The notes under the pieces are model-generated. The model saw only the letters and a list, made by a program, of their open reading frames with translations. It had not been told where the DNA came from and did no database searches. Both the position numbers and the translations under genes were made by a program. From DMER64 sp964554535 (lineage in GTDB: Bacteria; Bacteroidota; Bacteroidia; Bacteroidales; UBA932), in NCBI GenBank assembly GCA_964554535.1, contig CAZKPB010000005.1, positions 46,558-110,557 on the forward strand: DNA of 64,000 nucleotides, written 5' to 3'. This document shows positions 44,148 to 53,467 of this stretch, one piece after another. How positions within the stretch are numbered: position 1 is the stretch's first letter; every line of letters starts with the position of its first letter.

Positions 44148-47108
44148 TTAGAAGTTGAATTTCACACCAAGAATGTAGGTCCGGGGACGGGGATACATAT
44201 GGTTGTCAATACCGTTGAAGATTTCGGGGTCAATACCGTCATACGGGGTGATTACCATCACATTCTGTACGGTTCCAAATACATTGAGCCCCATATCGGA
44301 ACCCAGTTTGAACTGATAGCCCAGGGTCACGTTGTCCAGTTTAAAGAAACTGGCATCCTTTACATAATGGTCGCTGAAGTATTGGGCCTTGGTAAAGCCG
44401 GTACGCATGGCCGAACTCATGCGGTTGGCCACAAAGTTGTTGGTCCACAGGTCGCTCAACAGTTCCAGACGGGAAGAGTTGTTGTCGTACATGTAATTGC
44501 CCAGGCTGGCGTGGGCCGATGCGGCCAGTGTCCAGTTTTTCCAGTTGACAGTGGTGTTGAAGCCAAAAGTGAAGTCGGGAGCGGCTTTTTTGTAGCAATA
44601 CATGTCAGAGGCATTGATGGTACCGTCTCCATTGCGGTCTACGTAGGCACCCATAATGGGATTGCCGTAGGCATCGTAAATCTGTTCAAATACATAGAAA
44701 GTATTCACCGGTTCACCCACCATATAACGCTGGATGTTATTGCCCACCCCGCCGGAGATTCCGCCGGTGGACACGCCCGTATAACCGGGACCGTCGCTGG
44801 TGGTCAGTTTGGTGATTTTGTTCTGGTTGTAGGTTACGTTGGCACCCAGGGTCCAATACCAGTCGTTGCTCTGCAACGGAATGAAGTTCATTTCCAGTTC
44901 AATCCCCTTATTTTCCAGACTGCCGATGTTGGCGTCCAGATAGTTGGCCAGGTTGGCTCCGGCGGCTACCGGGGTGTAATTCAACAAGTCAGTGGTCTCA
45001 CGATAGTAGACATCCACGCTGGCGGTAATGCGGTCGTTAAGGAAGCCCAGGTCAATACCGGCATTATAGGTAGTGGTGGTTTCCCACTTAAGATCACTGT
45101 TGTAACCCAGCGGGGTGATGGGAATAATCACGCGGTCGCCAAACTGATAGTAACTGCCGGTAAGGCTGTTCTTGTATTTGGGAAGTGTGGGATAATCCCC
45201 GGCGTTCAAATCCTGCTGGCCGGTCTGTCCCCAGCTCAAACGCAGTTTGAGGGCCGACAGGGTCTTGCTGGATTTAAGGAAAGCCTCGTTCTTGGCATTC
45301 CAACTGGCAGCCACAGAGGGAAACAAGCCCCATTTGTTGTTAGAAAAACGCGAGGTACCGTCTCTGCGGACGGTTCCTGTAATCAGGTAGCGGTTGTCAA
45401 AACCGTAATTGGCGCGGCCAAAGAAAGAAACCAGATAATATTCCGACTTGCTGGGAGAACCCTGCAGCACCTGGCTGCGGTCGCTCTGTTTCACGCCCAG
45501 ATAGTCGCTGTCATAGTAGAAATGCTGCCAGGAATACCCGCCCATTACGTCCACAAAGTGTTTGCCTATGTTCTTGGTATAGTTGGCATAAGCTTCCAGG
45601 GTGGCGTCGCGTTTGTTCTTGTTGTAATCTTCATGATACCCGCTGCCGCTCTGCAATTGCGAGTGGTAAGACTGTTCGGAACCCACGGGCGTGTCCTTGG
45701 TACCTTCCGATGCGGATATATCCAAACCCAGATTGAGGTTCAACCTTAAATCTTCAAATCCGTGGATCTTATAGTCTATCTGTGCATTGCCAATAAAGCG
45801 TTTGGCTATGGCCTTTTCCGTGTATTGTTCCAGAGTAGCCACGGGGTTGCTGGATGCCTGCGTATTGGCCATTCCGTTGGTACCCCAGATGCGGTAACCG
45901 TCCAGTCCGTTGGGCGAACTGTCGTACACTTCCTGGGTAGGGTCGTATTCAATGGCCCCGCCAATGGCCCCTGTATTGGCAAAACGATTGTTGATAATCA
46001 TTCCTTTGCCGTTAAGACTTACCGTCAGGTGGTCTTTGAGGAAACTGGGGTTCAGATTGAAAGACAGCGTACTGCGATTCATTGAGGAAGTTTTCAATGT
46101 GCCCTCCTGCGCAATGAATCCGGCCGACACGCGGTACGGCAGAGTGGCTCCTTTTTTGCCCAGTTTGGTACTTCCGGTGACACTGGCATTCACGTCGTAG
46201 GACTGGGCCAACTGGAAAATTTCTTTCTGCCAGTCGGTATTGGCCGTGCCCAAGGCTTCGTAAGCGGCCGACTGGTACCCGGCATAACTCAACATAGCCA
46301 GACGCATTTCATCGCCCGTCATCACGTCCAGAAATTTGGTATTCTGGCTCAAAGAAGTAGTAAAGTCAACCGCTACCTTGGGCGCACCAAAAGCATAACG
46401 TGACCCCTTCTTGGTAGTGATAATAATAACCCCGTTAGAAGCGCGTGACCCGTAAATGGCCGTGGCCGATGCGTCCTTCAACACGGTAAACGATTCAATG
46501 TCGCTGGGGTTGATACTTGACAACTGGTCGGTCATCCCGCCAATGCCGGCATTGCTTATGGGCAGTCCGTCCACCACAATCAGAGGATCATTGGTGGCCG
46601 AGAGGGAAGACCCGCCACGCACGCGGATGGTGGCAGCGCTGCCCGGCTGTCCGTCGCCCGAGGTAATGACTACCCCCGCGGTCTTGCCACGCAACAGATC
46701 GGAAGGTGTGGTAACCACCCCTTTGTTGATCTGGTCTGCCTTGACGGCAGCCACAGAACCGGTCATATCACTTTTCTTTACCGTGCCATAACCGATAATA
46801 ACCACTTCTTCCAGGGCTGCTGCATCTTCTTCCATCACCACGTTGGCGGCATATTGCGCCTGCACGGTTAGGGTCTTGTAGCCCATATAAGAAATTTCCA
46901 GCAGCGTTTCAGCGGAAGGAACGGTCAGCGAAAACTTGCCGTCCATGTCCGTAATAGTTACATTCCCGGTTCCCTGTTGAAGAACCGTGGCTCCAATCAC
47001 ACCCAGATTGTTCTGGTCAACAACCGTTCCCTGTGCCCTGTATTGTGCGTACGCACCGGTCACCGAGAAAAAGGTGATTGCAAGCAAAAAAGTCATCCAT
47101 TTTTTCAT
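44148..47108 (-). CDS. susC: SusC-family TonB-dependent transporter
   Basis: A 986-residue outer-membrane importer. Signal peptide (SVTGAYAQYRAQ), carboxypeptidase-regulatory-like domain (GTVVDQNNLGVIGATV ... GKFSLTV), the linker VVIIGYGTVKKSDMTGSVAAVKAD (SusC marker), plug with VRGGSSLSATNDPLIVVDGLPI and DIESFTVLKDASATAIYGSRASNGVI, then the barrel ending TYILGVKFNF. It imports alpha-glucan oligosaccharides made at the surface into the periplasm. It follows the MFS transporter gene by 45 bases without an obvious promoter of its own. Confidence 0.95.
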   Translation of the reverse strand: MKKWMTFLLAITFFSVTGAYAQYRAQGTVVDQNNLGVIGATVLQQGTGNVTITDMDGKFSLTVPSAETLLEISYMGYKTLTVQAQYAANVVMEEDAAALEEVVIIGYGTVKKSDMTGSVAAVKADQINKGVVTTPSDLLRGKTAGVVITSGDGQPGSAATIRVRGGSSLSATNDPLIVVDGLPISNAGIGGMTDQLSSINPSDIESFTVLKDASATAIYGSRASNGVIIITTKKGSRYAFGAPKVAVDFTTSLSQNTKFLDVMTGDEMRLAMLSYAGYQSAAYEALGTANTDWQKEIFQLAQSYDVNASVTGSTKLGKKGATLPYRVSAGFIAQEGTLKTSSMNRSTLSFNLNPSFLKDHLTVSLNGKGMIINNRFANTGAIGGAIEYDPTQEVYDSSPNGLDGYRIWGTNGMANTQASSNPVATLEQYTEKAIAKRFIGNAQIDYKIHGFEDLRLNLNLGLDISASEGTKDTPVGSEQSYHSQLQSGSGYHEDYNKNKRDATLEAYANYTKNIGKHFVDVMGGYSWQHFYYDSDYLGVKQSDRSQVLQGSPSKSEYYLVSFFGRANYGFDNRYLITGTVRRDGTSRFSNNKWGLFPSVAASWNAKNEAFLKSSKTLSALKLRLSWGQTGQQDLNAGDYPTLPKYKNSLTGSYYQFGDRVIIPITPLGYNSDLKWETTTTYNAGIDLGFLNDRITASVDVYYRETTDLLNYTPVAAGANLANYLDANIGSLENKGIELEMNFIPLQSNDWYWTLGANVTYNQNKITKLTTSDGPGYTGVSTGGISGGVGNNIQRYMVGEPVNTFYVFEQIYDAYGNPIMGAYVDRNGDGTINASDMYCYKKAAPDFTFGFNTTVNWKNWTLAASAHASLGNYMYDNNSSRLELLSDLWTNNFVANRMSSAMRTGFTKAQYFSDHYVKDASFFKLDNVTLGYQFKLGSDMGLNVFGTVQNVMVITPYDGIDPEIFNGIDNHMYPRPRTYILGVKFNF

Positions 47109-47153
47109 GAAAACATTTTTTAGTTTGTAGATAATATATTGATTGTAATTTAA

Positions 47154-48494
47154 TTATGCTATCCTTTTCTTGGCAAAGAGCTGTATGGGGTCATCCTTGT
47201 CATCCACAAAGAGCACCGCAATGGCAGCCAGTAAAAGACAGATACCGGAGAACACCATGGCATACACCGTGTGACCTCCGTACAGATGTTTTACCATCAC
47301 CCCGCCAATCAATCCGTTGCATATTTGCGGAATGGTAATGAAGAAGTTGAAGATTCCCATATAGACACCCATCTTGTGGGCGGGAAGGGCACCGGCCAGC
47401 ATGGAATACGGCATAGCCAGTATGCCGGCCCAGGCAATACCTATGGCCACCATGGGCAACAACAGCAAGCGGGCGTCCCGGATGACAAAGAAGGCGGCAA
47501 AGCCAACGGCACCCATCAACAGACAAAAGGCGTGCGTGCCTTTGCGGCTGAACTTGCGGGCCATAACGGGCAGCAAGAAGGCAAACACGGCCGCCACACC
47601 ATTGTATACCCCCTGCAAGATGCCCACCCAGTCACCGGCATCGGCATAGAGTTGAGAAGCGGGGGCCGTAGTGCCGTACACGTGTTCGGCCACTGCGGGG
47701 GTCATATAGACCCACATGGAAAACAGCGCAAACCAGGAGAAAAACTGCACCACACCCAGTTGACGCATCGTCTTGGGTATGTGCAAAAAATCTTTCCCTA
47801 TCTGCCAAAACGGAGCTTTCTGCGGTTTGGCATTATTTTCGGGGGGATATTCCCTGGTACGGAGCACCGTCCAGAGCACAGTACCCAGCATAACGGCCGC
47901 TCCAATGTAAAAGGCATAGGTCACATTTGGGGCCACCAGTTTGCCGCCGTCCGCCGCAGGAGTATTGGCTACTCCAAACCAGTTGGTCAGGGCATAAGGC
48001 AGAATGGCACCCATTACGGCTCCAATCCCAATGAGCGATGTCTGTATGGAAAAACCCAGCGTACGCTGGTCAGAAGGAAGCAGATCCGCCACCAGGGCGC
48101 GAAACGGCTCCATGGCCACGTTGATGCTGGCATCCATCACCATCAAAATACCTGCCCCGATAAACATGGGCGATATGAATCCGGCCAAAGCCGGGGCGTT
48201 GGGCATCAGAATCAGTGCGCCGCTTGCCAGAAGGGCACCGGCCAGAAAAAACGGGCGGCGTCGTCCCAGTCGCGTCCAGGTCTGGTCGCTGTAGTGCCCT
48301 ATAATGGGCTGCACAATCATGCCGGTAAGGGGAGCCGCAAGCCAAAAGAGCGAGAGATTGCCCACGTCTGCCCCAAACGATTGCAAGATACGGCTGACAT
48401 TGGCGTTTTGTAACGCCAGACCGAATTGAATACCCAGAAAACCAAAGGTCATATTCCAGATATCCCAGAAAGTCATTCGTACTTTTTTATTCAT
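47154..48494 (-). CDS. MFS maltodextrin transporter (SLC45/GPH-like)
   Basis: A 446-residue inner-membrane transporter with twelve hydrophobic helices. The start MTFWDIWNMTFGFLGIQFGLALQNANVSRILQSFGA and the loop IGHYSDQTWTRLGRRRPFFLAGA (in part) are typical of the bacterial SLC45-like maltose/sucrose transporters. It is the first gene of the starch locus in the direction of transcription and would carry maltose or short maltodextrins from the periplasm to the cytoplasm, where MalQ (50828, divergent) acts. A short leader with a candidate promoter and a perfect palindrome lies upstream. Confidence 0.9.
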   Translation of the reverse strand: MNKKVRMTFWDIWNMTFGFLGIQFGLALQNANVSRILQSFGADVGNLSLFWLAAPLTGMIVQPIIGHYSDQTWTRLGRRRPFFLAGALLASGALILMPNAPALAGFISPMFIGAGILMVMDASINVAMEPFRALVADLLPSDQRTLGFSIQTSLIGIGAVMGAILPYALTNWFGVANTPAADGGKLVAPNVTYAFYIGAAVMLGTVLWTVLRTREYPPENNAKPQKAPFWQIGKDFLHIPKTMRQLGVVQFFSWFALFSMWVYMTPAVAEHVYGTTAPASQLYADAGDWVGILQGVYNGVAAVFAFLLPVMARKFSRKGTHAFCLLMGAVGFAAFFVIRDARLLLLPMVAIGIAWAGILAMPYSMLAGALPAHKMGVYMGIFNFFITIPQICNGLIGGVMVKHLYGGHTVYAMVFSGICLLLAAIAVLFVDDKDDPIQLFAKKRIA

Positions 48495-48516
48495 AGGTTA
48501 AAGGTTAATCTAATTA

Positions 48517-48548
48517 CTAAGATAGCCTTTTTACCTATGTATTATTAA
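48517..48548 (-). promoter_or_regulatory. Possible promoter of the starch locus
   Basis: Minus strand: TTAA (48548-48545), 20 bases, TATCTTAG (48524-48517). One mismatch to TAnnTTTG on the T/A side plus a weak -33 box. A weak promoter next to a palindrome would suit an activated or repressed locus. Confidence 0.35.
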
Positions 48549-48568
48549 CTGCATTTGACCAAATGCAG
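48549..48568. promoter_or_regulatory. Perfect 20-bp palindrome upstream of the starch locus
   Basis: CTGCATTTG-AC-CAAATGCAG: nine-base arms around two bases. It abuts the weak -33 element of the candidate promoter for the MFS/susC operon. It has no following T run, so it is not a terminator of the upstream two-component genes. Best read as a regulator binding site. Confidence 0.55.
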
Positions 48569-48613
48569 AAAAAGTATGACGAAATTTACAAAAAATCAGA
48601 CAAAATGTAAGTT

Positions 48614-49363
48614 CTAACTTCCGCCTTCCAGCCACTCCATAAAGGCCGGCACCCGGACCCGGCTCACCAAAATGGTTTCGTTAAAGTCAGGCGTGAGCAC
48701 AATACGCAACCGCGAGTTGAAATGTTTGGAGATACCGCTGATTGCCTCTATACAGGCCAGACAATTGCGGGACAATTTAAAGAAATCTTTGGGGTCAACC
48801 TGGCCTTCAATGGCGTCCAGCGTAAGGTCGGACAAATAACTTTTTCCGTCCTTCACCATAATATAAGTGCTCTTGTCCCGGGCATAAAAATAGGCTACAT
48901 CGGCCGTATTCACGCGGATAATCTGGTCCCCCACCTTTACTACAAAACGCTGTTTGTAGACGTGATGCGCCGACAGGAGTTCTTCAATTCCCGCCAGGTC
49001 CACCGACTGTTTGTGCAAACCCCGGCACTTTTCCACCGCCTCCACAAACTCGTCATCCCCCACCGGTTTCAACAGATAGTCCACCGCATTTTTTTTCAGC
49101 GCGTTCAGCGCATAATGTTCGTAGGCCGTGGTAACGACCACCGGTGCGGTCACCTTTACCCTGTTAAACAACTCAAAGCACAATCCGTCAGACAATTCCA
49201 CATCCATCAGAATCAGGTCCACCTGATTGGAAACCAGCCATTCCGCTGCACTTTCCACAGAATCCAACGCCGCCAGTACCTGCGCCTGAGGATAGTGGGT
49301 ATCCAGCAACCGCCTCAACTGCAACTGGGCGGGAATTTCATCTTCTATTATCAGCACTCTCAT
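48614..49363 (-). CDS. LytTR-family response regulator
   Basis: A 249-residue response regulator: receiver domain (VLIIEDEIPAQLQLRRLL, phospho-acceptor Asp in LILMDVELSDG, Thr/Lys switch TAYEHYALNALKKNAVDYLLKPV) and a C-terminal LytTR DNA-binding domain (FVVKVGDQIIRVNTADVAYFYA ... FFKLSRNCLACIEAI, in part). LytTR proteins usually bind pairs of direct repeats. It is 2 bases downstream of its histidine kinase, and the next gene on the strand is the maltodextrin transporter, so it may control the starch locus. No SusR-type regulator is visible in the window. Confidence 0.94.
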   Translation of the reverse strand: MRVLIIEDEIPAQLQLRRLLDTHYPQAQVLAALDSVESAAEWLVSNQVDLILMDVELSDGLCFELFNRVKVTAPVVVTTAYEHYALNALKKNAVDYLLKPVGDDEFVEAVEKCRGLHKQSVDLAGIEELLSAHHVYKQRFVVKVGDQIIRVNTADVAYFYARDKSTYIMVKDGKSYLSDLTLDAIEGQVDPKDFFKLSRNCLACIEAISGISKHFNSRLRIVLTPDFNETILVSRVRVPAFMEWLEGGS

Positions 49364-49365
49364 AA

Positions 49366-50412
49366 TTATTCAATTAAAGGTAACTTGACCACATACTCCC
49401 GCGTCGTCTGCTCAATCACAATATCCTTCCCGAACACAGAAAGATACTGTCCCCTGATATTGTTCAGCCCCAGTCCGGTGGATTCCACCTTGTAAATCTT
49501 TGGCTGAAAATTGTTGGTCACCGTCACGTATTCCCCGTCGGTAGCTATTTTGATGCACAACGGTTTGGCCTTGCTTATGACATTGTGTTTGGTGGCATTT
49601 TCCATAAGCAATTGGAGCCCGCAGGGAATCATCTTTTTACGCAAATCTTCTTCCTTGATGTCCCACTCACACAACAGCCCCGTGTCAAAACGCTGTGTGA
49701 GCAATTCCACATATAATTTTACAAACGCCACTTCCTCGGACAGCATCACCTGGGTTTCATCGCCAATGCTCAACAGGTAGCGGTACAGCGCCGCCAGTTT
49801 GCGCACATAGTCGCTGGCCTTGTCCGCATCGGTATGAATAAGGTAATCCAGTGAATTAAGACTGTTAAAAAGAAAATGCGGATTCAACTGCCGCTTCAGT
49901 TGCTGGTACTGATACCGGGCCTTATTTTTCTTGCCGACTTCCACATCCAGAGCCTTTTTCTGCCGCCGTCCGTAATACGCCACCAGGCTCATTACGGAAA
50001 TGATGACCGCATTGAATATAAATGCCGTCAACACCGTATACCAGAAAATATGATTAAAGAACACCTCGTCAACCTGCCCCACCGACTGCATGGCGCGCAA
50101 CATAAAGGCCGAGCCAAACGCAATGGCCACCAGCCCAGCTAGTTCCACCACGGTACGCAGGGCGGACTGTCCTTCGGCATAGAAAAACCGCTGCAACAGC
50201 CACACCAGCAGAAAATCCAGCACAATCATCATCAGCGCCAGCGGATAATTGCGCAACATCTCCATAAGAGTGTCGTTGAAATTCAGGTTGAAATGGTCTT
50301 GAAAAAACGGTAGCGCGCTTTCCATAAGCACACGGAACGCCAGTACCAAACCTGCAATGATAAACACGTCTACCAATGAAGTAGTGCGTTCCTGTCCCGG
50401 CTGTTTGTCCAT
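49366..50412 (-). CDS. LytS/YehU-type sensor histidine kinase
   Basis: A 348-residue membrane histidine kinase. About four helices occupy residues 15-155 (DVFIIAGLVLAFRVLM, YPLALMMIVLDFLLVWLL and others), then a His_kinase domain with LKRQLNPHFLFNSLNSLDYLI (phosphorylated His in NPHFLFN) and an ATPase domain with MENATKHNVISKAKP and GLGLNNIRGQYLSVFG. No extracytoplasmic sensor domain is visible, so the signal is probably sensed in or near the membrane. Its stop lies 2 bases before the LytTR gene and the small membrane protein gene ends 6 bases before its start. Confidence 0.93.
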   Translation of the reverse strand: MDKQPGQERTTSLVDVFIIAGLVLAFRVLMESALPFFQDHFNLNFNDTLMEMLRNYPLALMMIVLDFLLVWLLQRFFYAEGQSALRTVVELAGLVAIAFGSAFMLRAMQSVGQVDEVFFNHIFWYTVLTAFIFNAVIISVMSLVAYYGRRQKKALDVEVGKKNKARYQYQQLKRQLNPHFLFNSLNSLDYLIHTDADKASDYVRKLAALYRYLLSIGDETQVMLSEEVAFVKLYVELLTQRFDTGLLCEWDIKEEDLRKKMIPCGLQLLMENATKHNVISKAKPLCIKIATDGEYVTVTNNFQPKIYKVESTGLGLNNIRGQYLSVFGKDIVIEQTTREYVVKLPLIE

Positions 50413-50418
50413 AAGCGT

Positions 50419-50772
50419 CTACCTGTTCTTTCTTCTGATTACATAATACAATGACCAGCCCAGCACTTCCGTCACCAGAGCGGTAGTGAGCACATGCGTA
50501 TACAGTGCGCCCATCTCCGGAAAAAGCCTCTGAATCCACCCGGCCCCTTTGGTTCCCAAATAGAATCCGGACAGGCAGGCCAGCAGCAGCAAACCCACCA
50601 TCACATCCAGAGGCCCGCCGTAAAACAACACCAGCATCACCACCATGGCAATGGTAAGGCAGGTAAGCAATATGGCATCGCCCATTGAGGTGCCCTGCAA
50701 AAAGAAACAGGTCAGTGCGTGAGCCAGCGCAAACCCGTGAATAATGCAATGCGTTTTTGCGGTTTTAGTCAT
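50419..50772 (-). CDS. Small membrane protein linked to the LytS/LytTR system
   Basis: A 117-residue protein with about four hydrophobic segments (CIIHGFALAHALTCFFLQG, ILLTCLTIAMVVMLVLFYG, VMVGLLLLACLSGFYLG, VLTTALVTEVLGWSLYYV) and a basic tail IRRKNR. No family recognised. It is the first gene of the three-gene transcript with the histidine kinase and the response regulator, so it may be an accessory sensor or a regulator of the kinase. This is inferred from position only. Confidence 0.7.
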   Translation of the reverse strand: MTKTAKTHCIIHGFALAHALTCFFLQGTSMGDAILLTCLTIAMVVMLVLFYGGPLDVMVGLLLLACLSGFYLGTKGAGWIQRLFPEMGALYTHVLTTALVTEVLGWSLYYVIRRKNR

Positions 50773-50773
50773 A

Positions 50774-50805
50774 TCTGTAAAGGTACAAAAAATGTGGTAT
50801 ATTTG
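50774..50805 (+). promoter_or_regulatory. Promoter of malQ
   Basis: TCTG at 50774-50777, 20 bases, TATATTTG at 50798-50805, a perfect -7 box with a one-off -33 box. The leader to the ATG at 50828 would be about 16 bases. Confidence 0.55.
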
Positions 50806-50827
50806 CCATAGACTAAAACATTAGGTT

Positions 50828-53467
50828 ATGGTATTTCATATTTCAATCCAATACAACACCCGCCCGGGAGAAGATCTTTTCCTGTGCGGAAACCTTCCCT
50901 GTCTTGGCAACGATACAATTTCCCTTGCCGTTCCCCTGCAATACGGAAACGGAGGTATCTGGACCTTGACCCTCCCTGTGGAGGGCACACCATCCACCGT
51001 CTCTTTTTTCTTTCTGGTAATGAAAGACGGACAAATCACCCGCCGGGAAAGCAAGCTTCACATCTATACCTCGCTCCCGCAAACTTCCGATGCCTGGTTT
51101 ATGGAACTATGGGAACCCTCGCACTACGCCCCCGTCTTTCGGCAGCATACCCCCAAGGCGCCCGGCAAAGGCCTGATCAGCCTCAGGACACACTGTCACA
51201 ACGTACCCGTTTCCTCACACCTGGCGCTGGTGGGAGAAAGTGAGAGCACCGGAGGTTGGGAACCCGCCAAAGGCATTGCCCTGCAACCGCAGGGAAACGG
51301 ACTTTGGGAAGTGCGCGTGCCCGCCCGTTTTCTGGATAGCGGCCCCATTGCCTTTAAATTCGTAATCCGCGACAACAAGGACCTGTTCCGGGCACAATGG
51401 GAAGCCGGCGACAACCGCCTGCTTGCCCTCCCCGCCACGCTGGACTCGGCAAACGGCAACAAGGCGTTTGTGGCGCTCAACACCCCGTCTTTCCGTCCCG
51501 ACCGGGCAAGTGGACCCAGGTATGCCGGTACGGCCATTCCCGTATTCTCGCTGCGCAGCAACGACAGCTGGGGCATAGGTGATTTTCATGACCTCAAAAA
51601 AATGGCAGACTGGGTGGCTCTTACCGGCCAGCGGGTCCTGCAGATTCTTCCGGTCAACGACACTACTATGTACAACAACTGGATTGACTCCTATCCGTAC
51701 GGAGGCATTTCCATTATGGCACTACATCCGCTGTACCTGCACGTTCCGTCGCTCTGTCCCAAAGAGGCCGACATAGACCTGAGCCCGCTGGAGAAACGCC
51801 GCAAAGAGCTTAACGCCCTGCCTCAACTGGATTACGACGCCGTAAGCGAGCTCAAGCGCAAAGCCTTCAGAATTATTTACAAAGCCACGGCAAAAACAAT
51901 CTTTGGAAGTGAAGCCTACAAAACCTTCTATAAAGAAAACGAATCCTGGTTGCGTCCTTACGCCCTGTTTTGCGTGCTGCGTGACCGCTTTGGCACGGCC
52001 GACCATACCCAATGGGGTGCGTATGCCATATACCGCCCGTCCGACGTAGCCGCCTTCAAGGAAGTCAAATACTATTACTTTCTGCAGTTCCACCTGGACG
52101 CCCAACTGAAGGAAGCCCACGTTTACATTCACCGCAAGGGCCTTGTTCTCAAGGGAGACATTCCCATTGGCATCACGCCGCACAGTGTGGAAGCCTGGAC
52201 CACCCCGCATCTGTTCAAAATGGATATGCAGGCCGGTGCCCCGCCCGACGACTTCTCAGTCAACGGGCAAAACTGGGGATTCCCCACCTACAACTGGGAA
52301 GTTATGGAAAAAGACGGCTACCGATGGTTCAAAAACCGTTTTACCCATATGGCCCTCTATTTTGACGCCTACCGCATAGACCATATTCTGGGCTTTTTCC
52401 GCATCTGGTCCATTCCGCAATCCCAGACACAGGGGCTTATGGGGCACTTTGACCCTGCCCTGCCCTTCAGTCAGGAAGAACTCCGTGCAAGGGGATTTGC
52501 GTTTGATTACCGCCGGATGGCCACCCCTTTTCTCACCAAAGATTTACTGGTCCAACGGTTTGGCGACCAATGGGAAATGGTGGCTTCCACCTTCCTGGAC
52601 TCCGACGGCTGGGATAACCGTTACTTTCTCAAACCCACCTGCGACACGCAGCGCAAAATCACAGACTCGGCCCGTACACTGGGCCTGAGCCCCGCCATAA
52701 CCCGGGCCCTGCTGTCCCTTCCGGCCGAGGTCCTTTTTGTGAAGGACAGTGACCGTGAAGACCGTTTTCACCCGCGCATCAGCGCCCAATACACTTATTC
52801 CTACCAATGCCTGGACTATTCGCAGAAAGAGGCCTACAACCGCATTTACGACCACTTCTTCTACCACCGCCACAATGATTTCTGGTACCGGCAGGCTATG
52901 AAGAAACTGCCCGAATTACTGAGTGCCACGCAAATGCTCTGCTGTGCGGAAGATTTGGGAATGATTCCCGCCTGTGTACCCTCGGTAATGGGAGAATTGA
53001 GTATGCTTTCCCTGGAAGTGCAACGGATGCCCAAAGACCCGTCCCAACAGTTTGGAGATCCCTCACGTTATCCTTTCCTGAGCGTCTGCACCACCGGGTC
53101 GCACGACACCAGCACCTTGCGCGCCTGGTGGGAAGAAGACCGCAAACTCACCCGCGACTACTACCACCGGTTCCTGCGCCGCAACGGAGAGCCGCCCCTC
53201 TTTTGCGAACCCGACCTCTGCCGCCGGATTATTGACGCCCACCTGAAATCCCCGTCCTTGTTGTGCATACTGCCTTGGCAGGACTGGATGTCTATAGACG
53301 GCGATCTGCGCTATGAAAAACCGCAGGAAGAGCGCATAAACATTCCCGCCAACGTGCCGCATTACTGGCGTTGGCGGATGCATATGACGTTGGAGGCGCT
53401 GCTCAAGGCACAGCCTTTCAACACGGAAATCCTCAAAATGGTTACGGTTTCCGGTCGGGGTGAATAA
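50828..53467 (+). CDS. malQ: 4-alpha-glucanotransferase (GH77) with two N-terminal CBM20 domains
   Basis: Cytoplasmic enzyme that transfers alpha-1,4-glucan segments between maltooligosaccharides. 879 residues with no signal peptide. Two CBM20-type starch-binding domains come first (about 1-110, with FHISIQYNTRPGEDLFLCGN, and 118-220, with SHLALVGESESTGGWEPAKG), as in plant DPE2 and many Bacteroidetes MalQ proteins. The GH77 barrel has SWGIGDFHDLKKM, the nucleophile Asp in FDAYRIDHILGFFR (about 517), the acid/base Glu in CCAEDLGMIP (about 706) and GSHDTSTLRAWWEE. It is divergent from the starch locus and completes its cytoplasmic step. Its last 26 bases overlap the 3' end of the opposite-strand gene. 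Confidence 0.95.
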   Translation: MVFHISIQYNTRPGEDLFLCGNLPCLGNDTISLAVPLQYGNGGIWTLTLPVEGTPSTVSFFFLVMKDGQITRRESKLHIYTSLPQTSDAWFMELWEPSHYAPVFRQHTPKAPGKGLISLRTHCHNVPVSSHLALVGESESTGGWEPAKGIALQPQGNGLWEVRVPARFLDSGPIAFKFVIRDNKDLFRAQWEAGDNRLLALPATLDSANGNKAFVALNTPSFRPDRASGPRYAGTAIPVFSLRSNDSWGIGDFHDLKKMADWVALTGQRVLQILPVNDTTMYNNWIDSYPYGGISIMALHPLYLHVPSLCPKEADIDLSPLEKRRKELNALPQLDYDAVSELKRKAFRIIYKATAKTIFGSEAYKTFYKENESWLRPYALFCVLRDRFGTADHTQWGAYAIYRPSDVAAFKEVKYYYFLQFHLDAQLKEAHVYIHRKGLVLKGDIPIGITPHSVEAWTTPHLFKMDMQAGAPPDDFSVNGQNWGFPTYNWEVMEKDGYRWFKNRFTHMALYFDAYRIDHILGFFRIWSIPQSQTQGLMGHFDPALPFSQEELRARGFAFDYRRMATPFLTKDLLVQRFGDQWEMVASTFLDSDGWDNRYFLKPTCDTQRKITDSARTLGLSPAITRALLSLPAEVLFVKDSDREDRFHPRISAQYTYSYQCLDYSQKEAYNRIYDHFFYHRHNDFWYRQAMKKLPELLSATQMLCCAEDLGMIPACVPSVMGELSMLSLEVQRMPKDPSQQFGDPSRYPFLSVCTTGSHDTSTLRAWWEEDRKLTRDYYHRFLRRNGEPPLFCEPDLCRRIIDAHLKSPSLLCILPWQDWMSIDGDLRYEKPQEERINIPANVPHYWRWRMHMTLEALLKAQPFNTEILKMVTVSGRGE

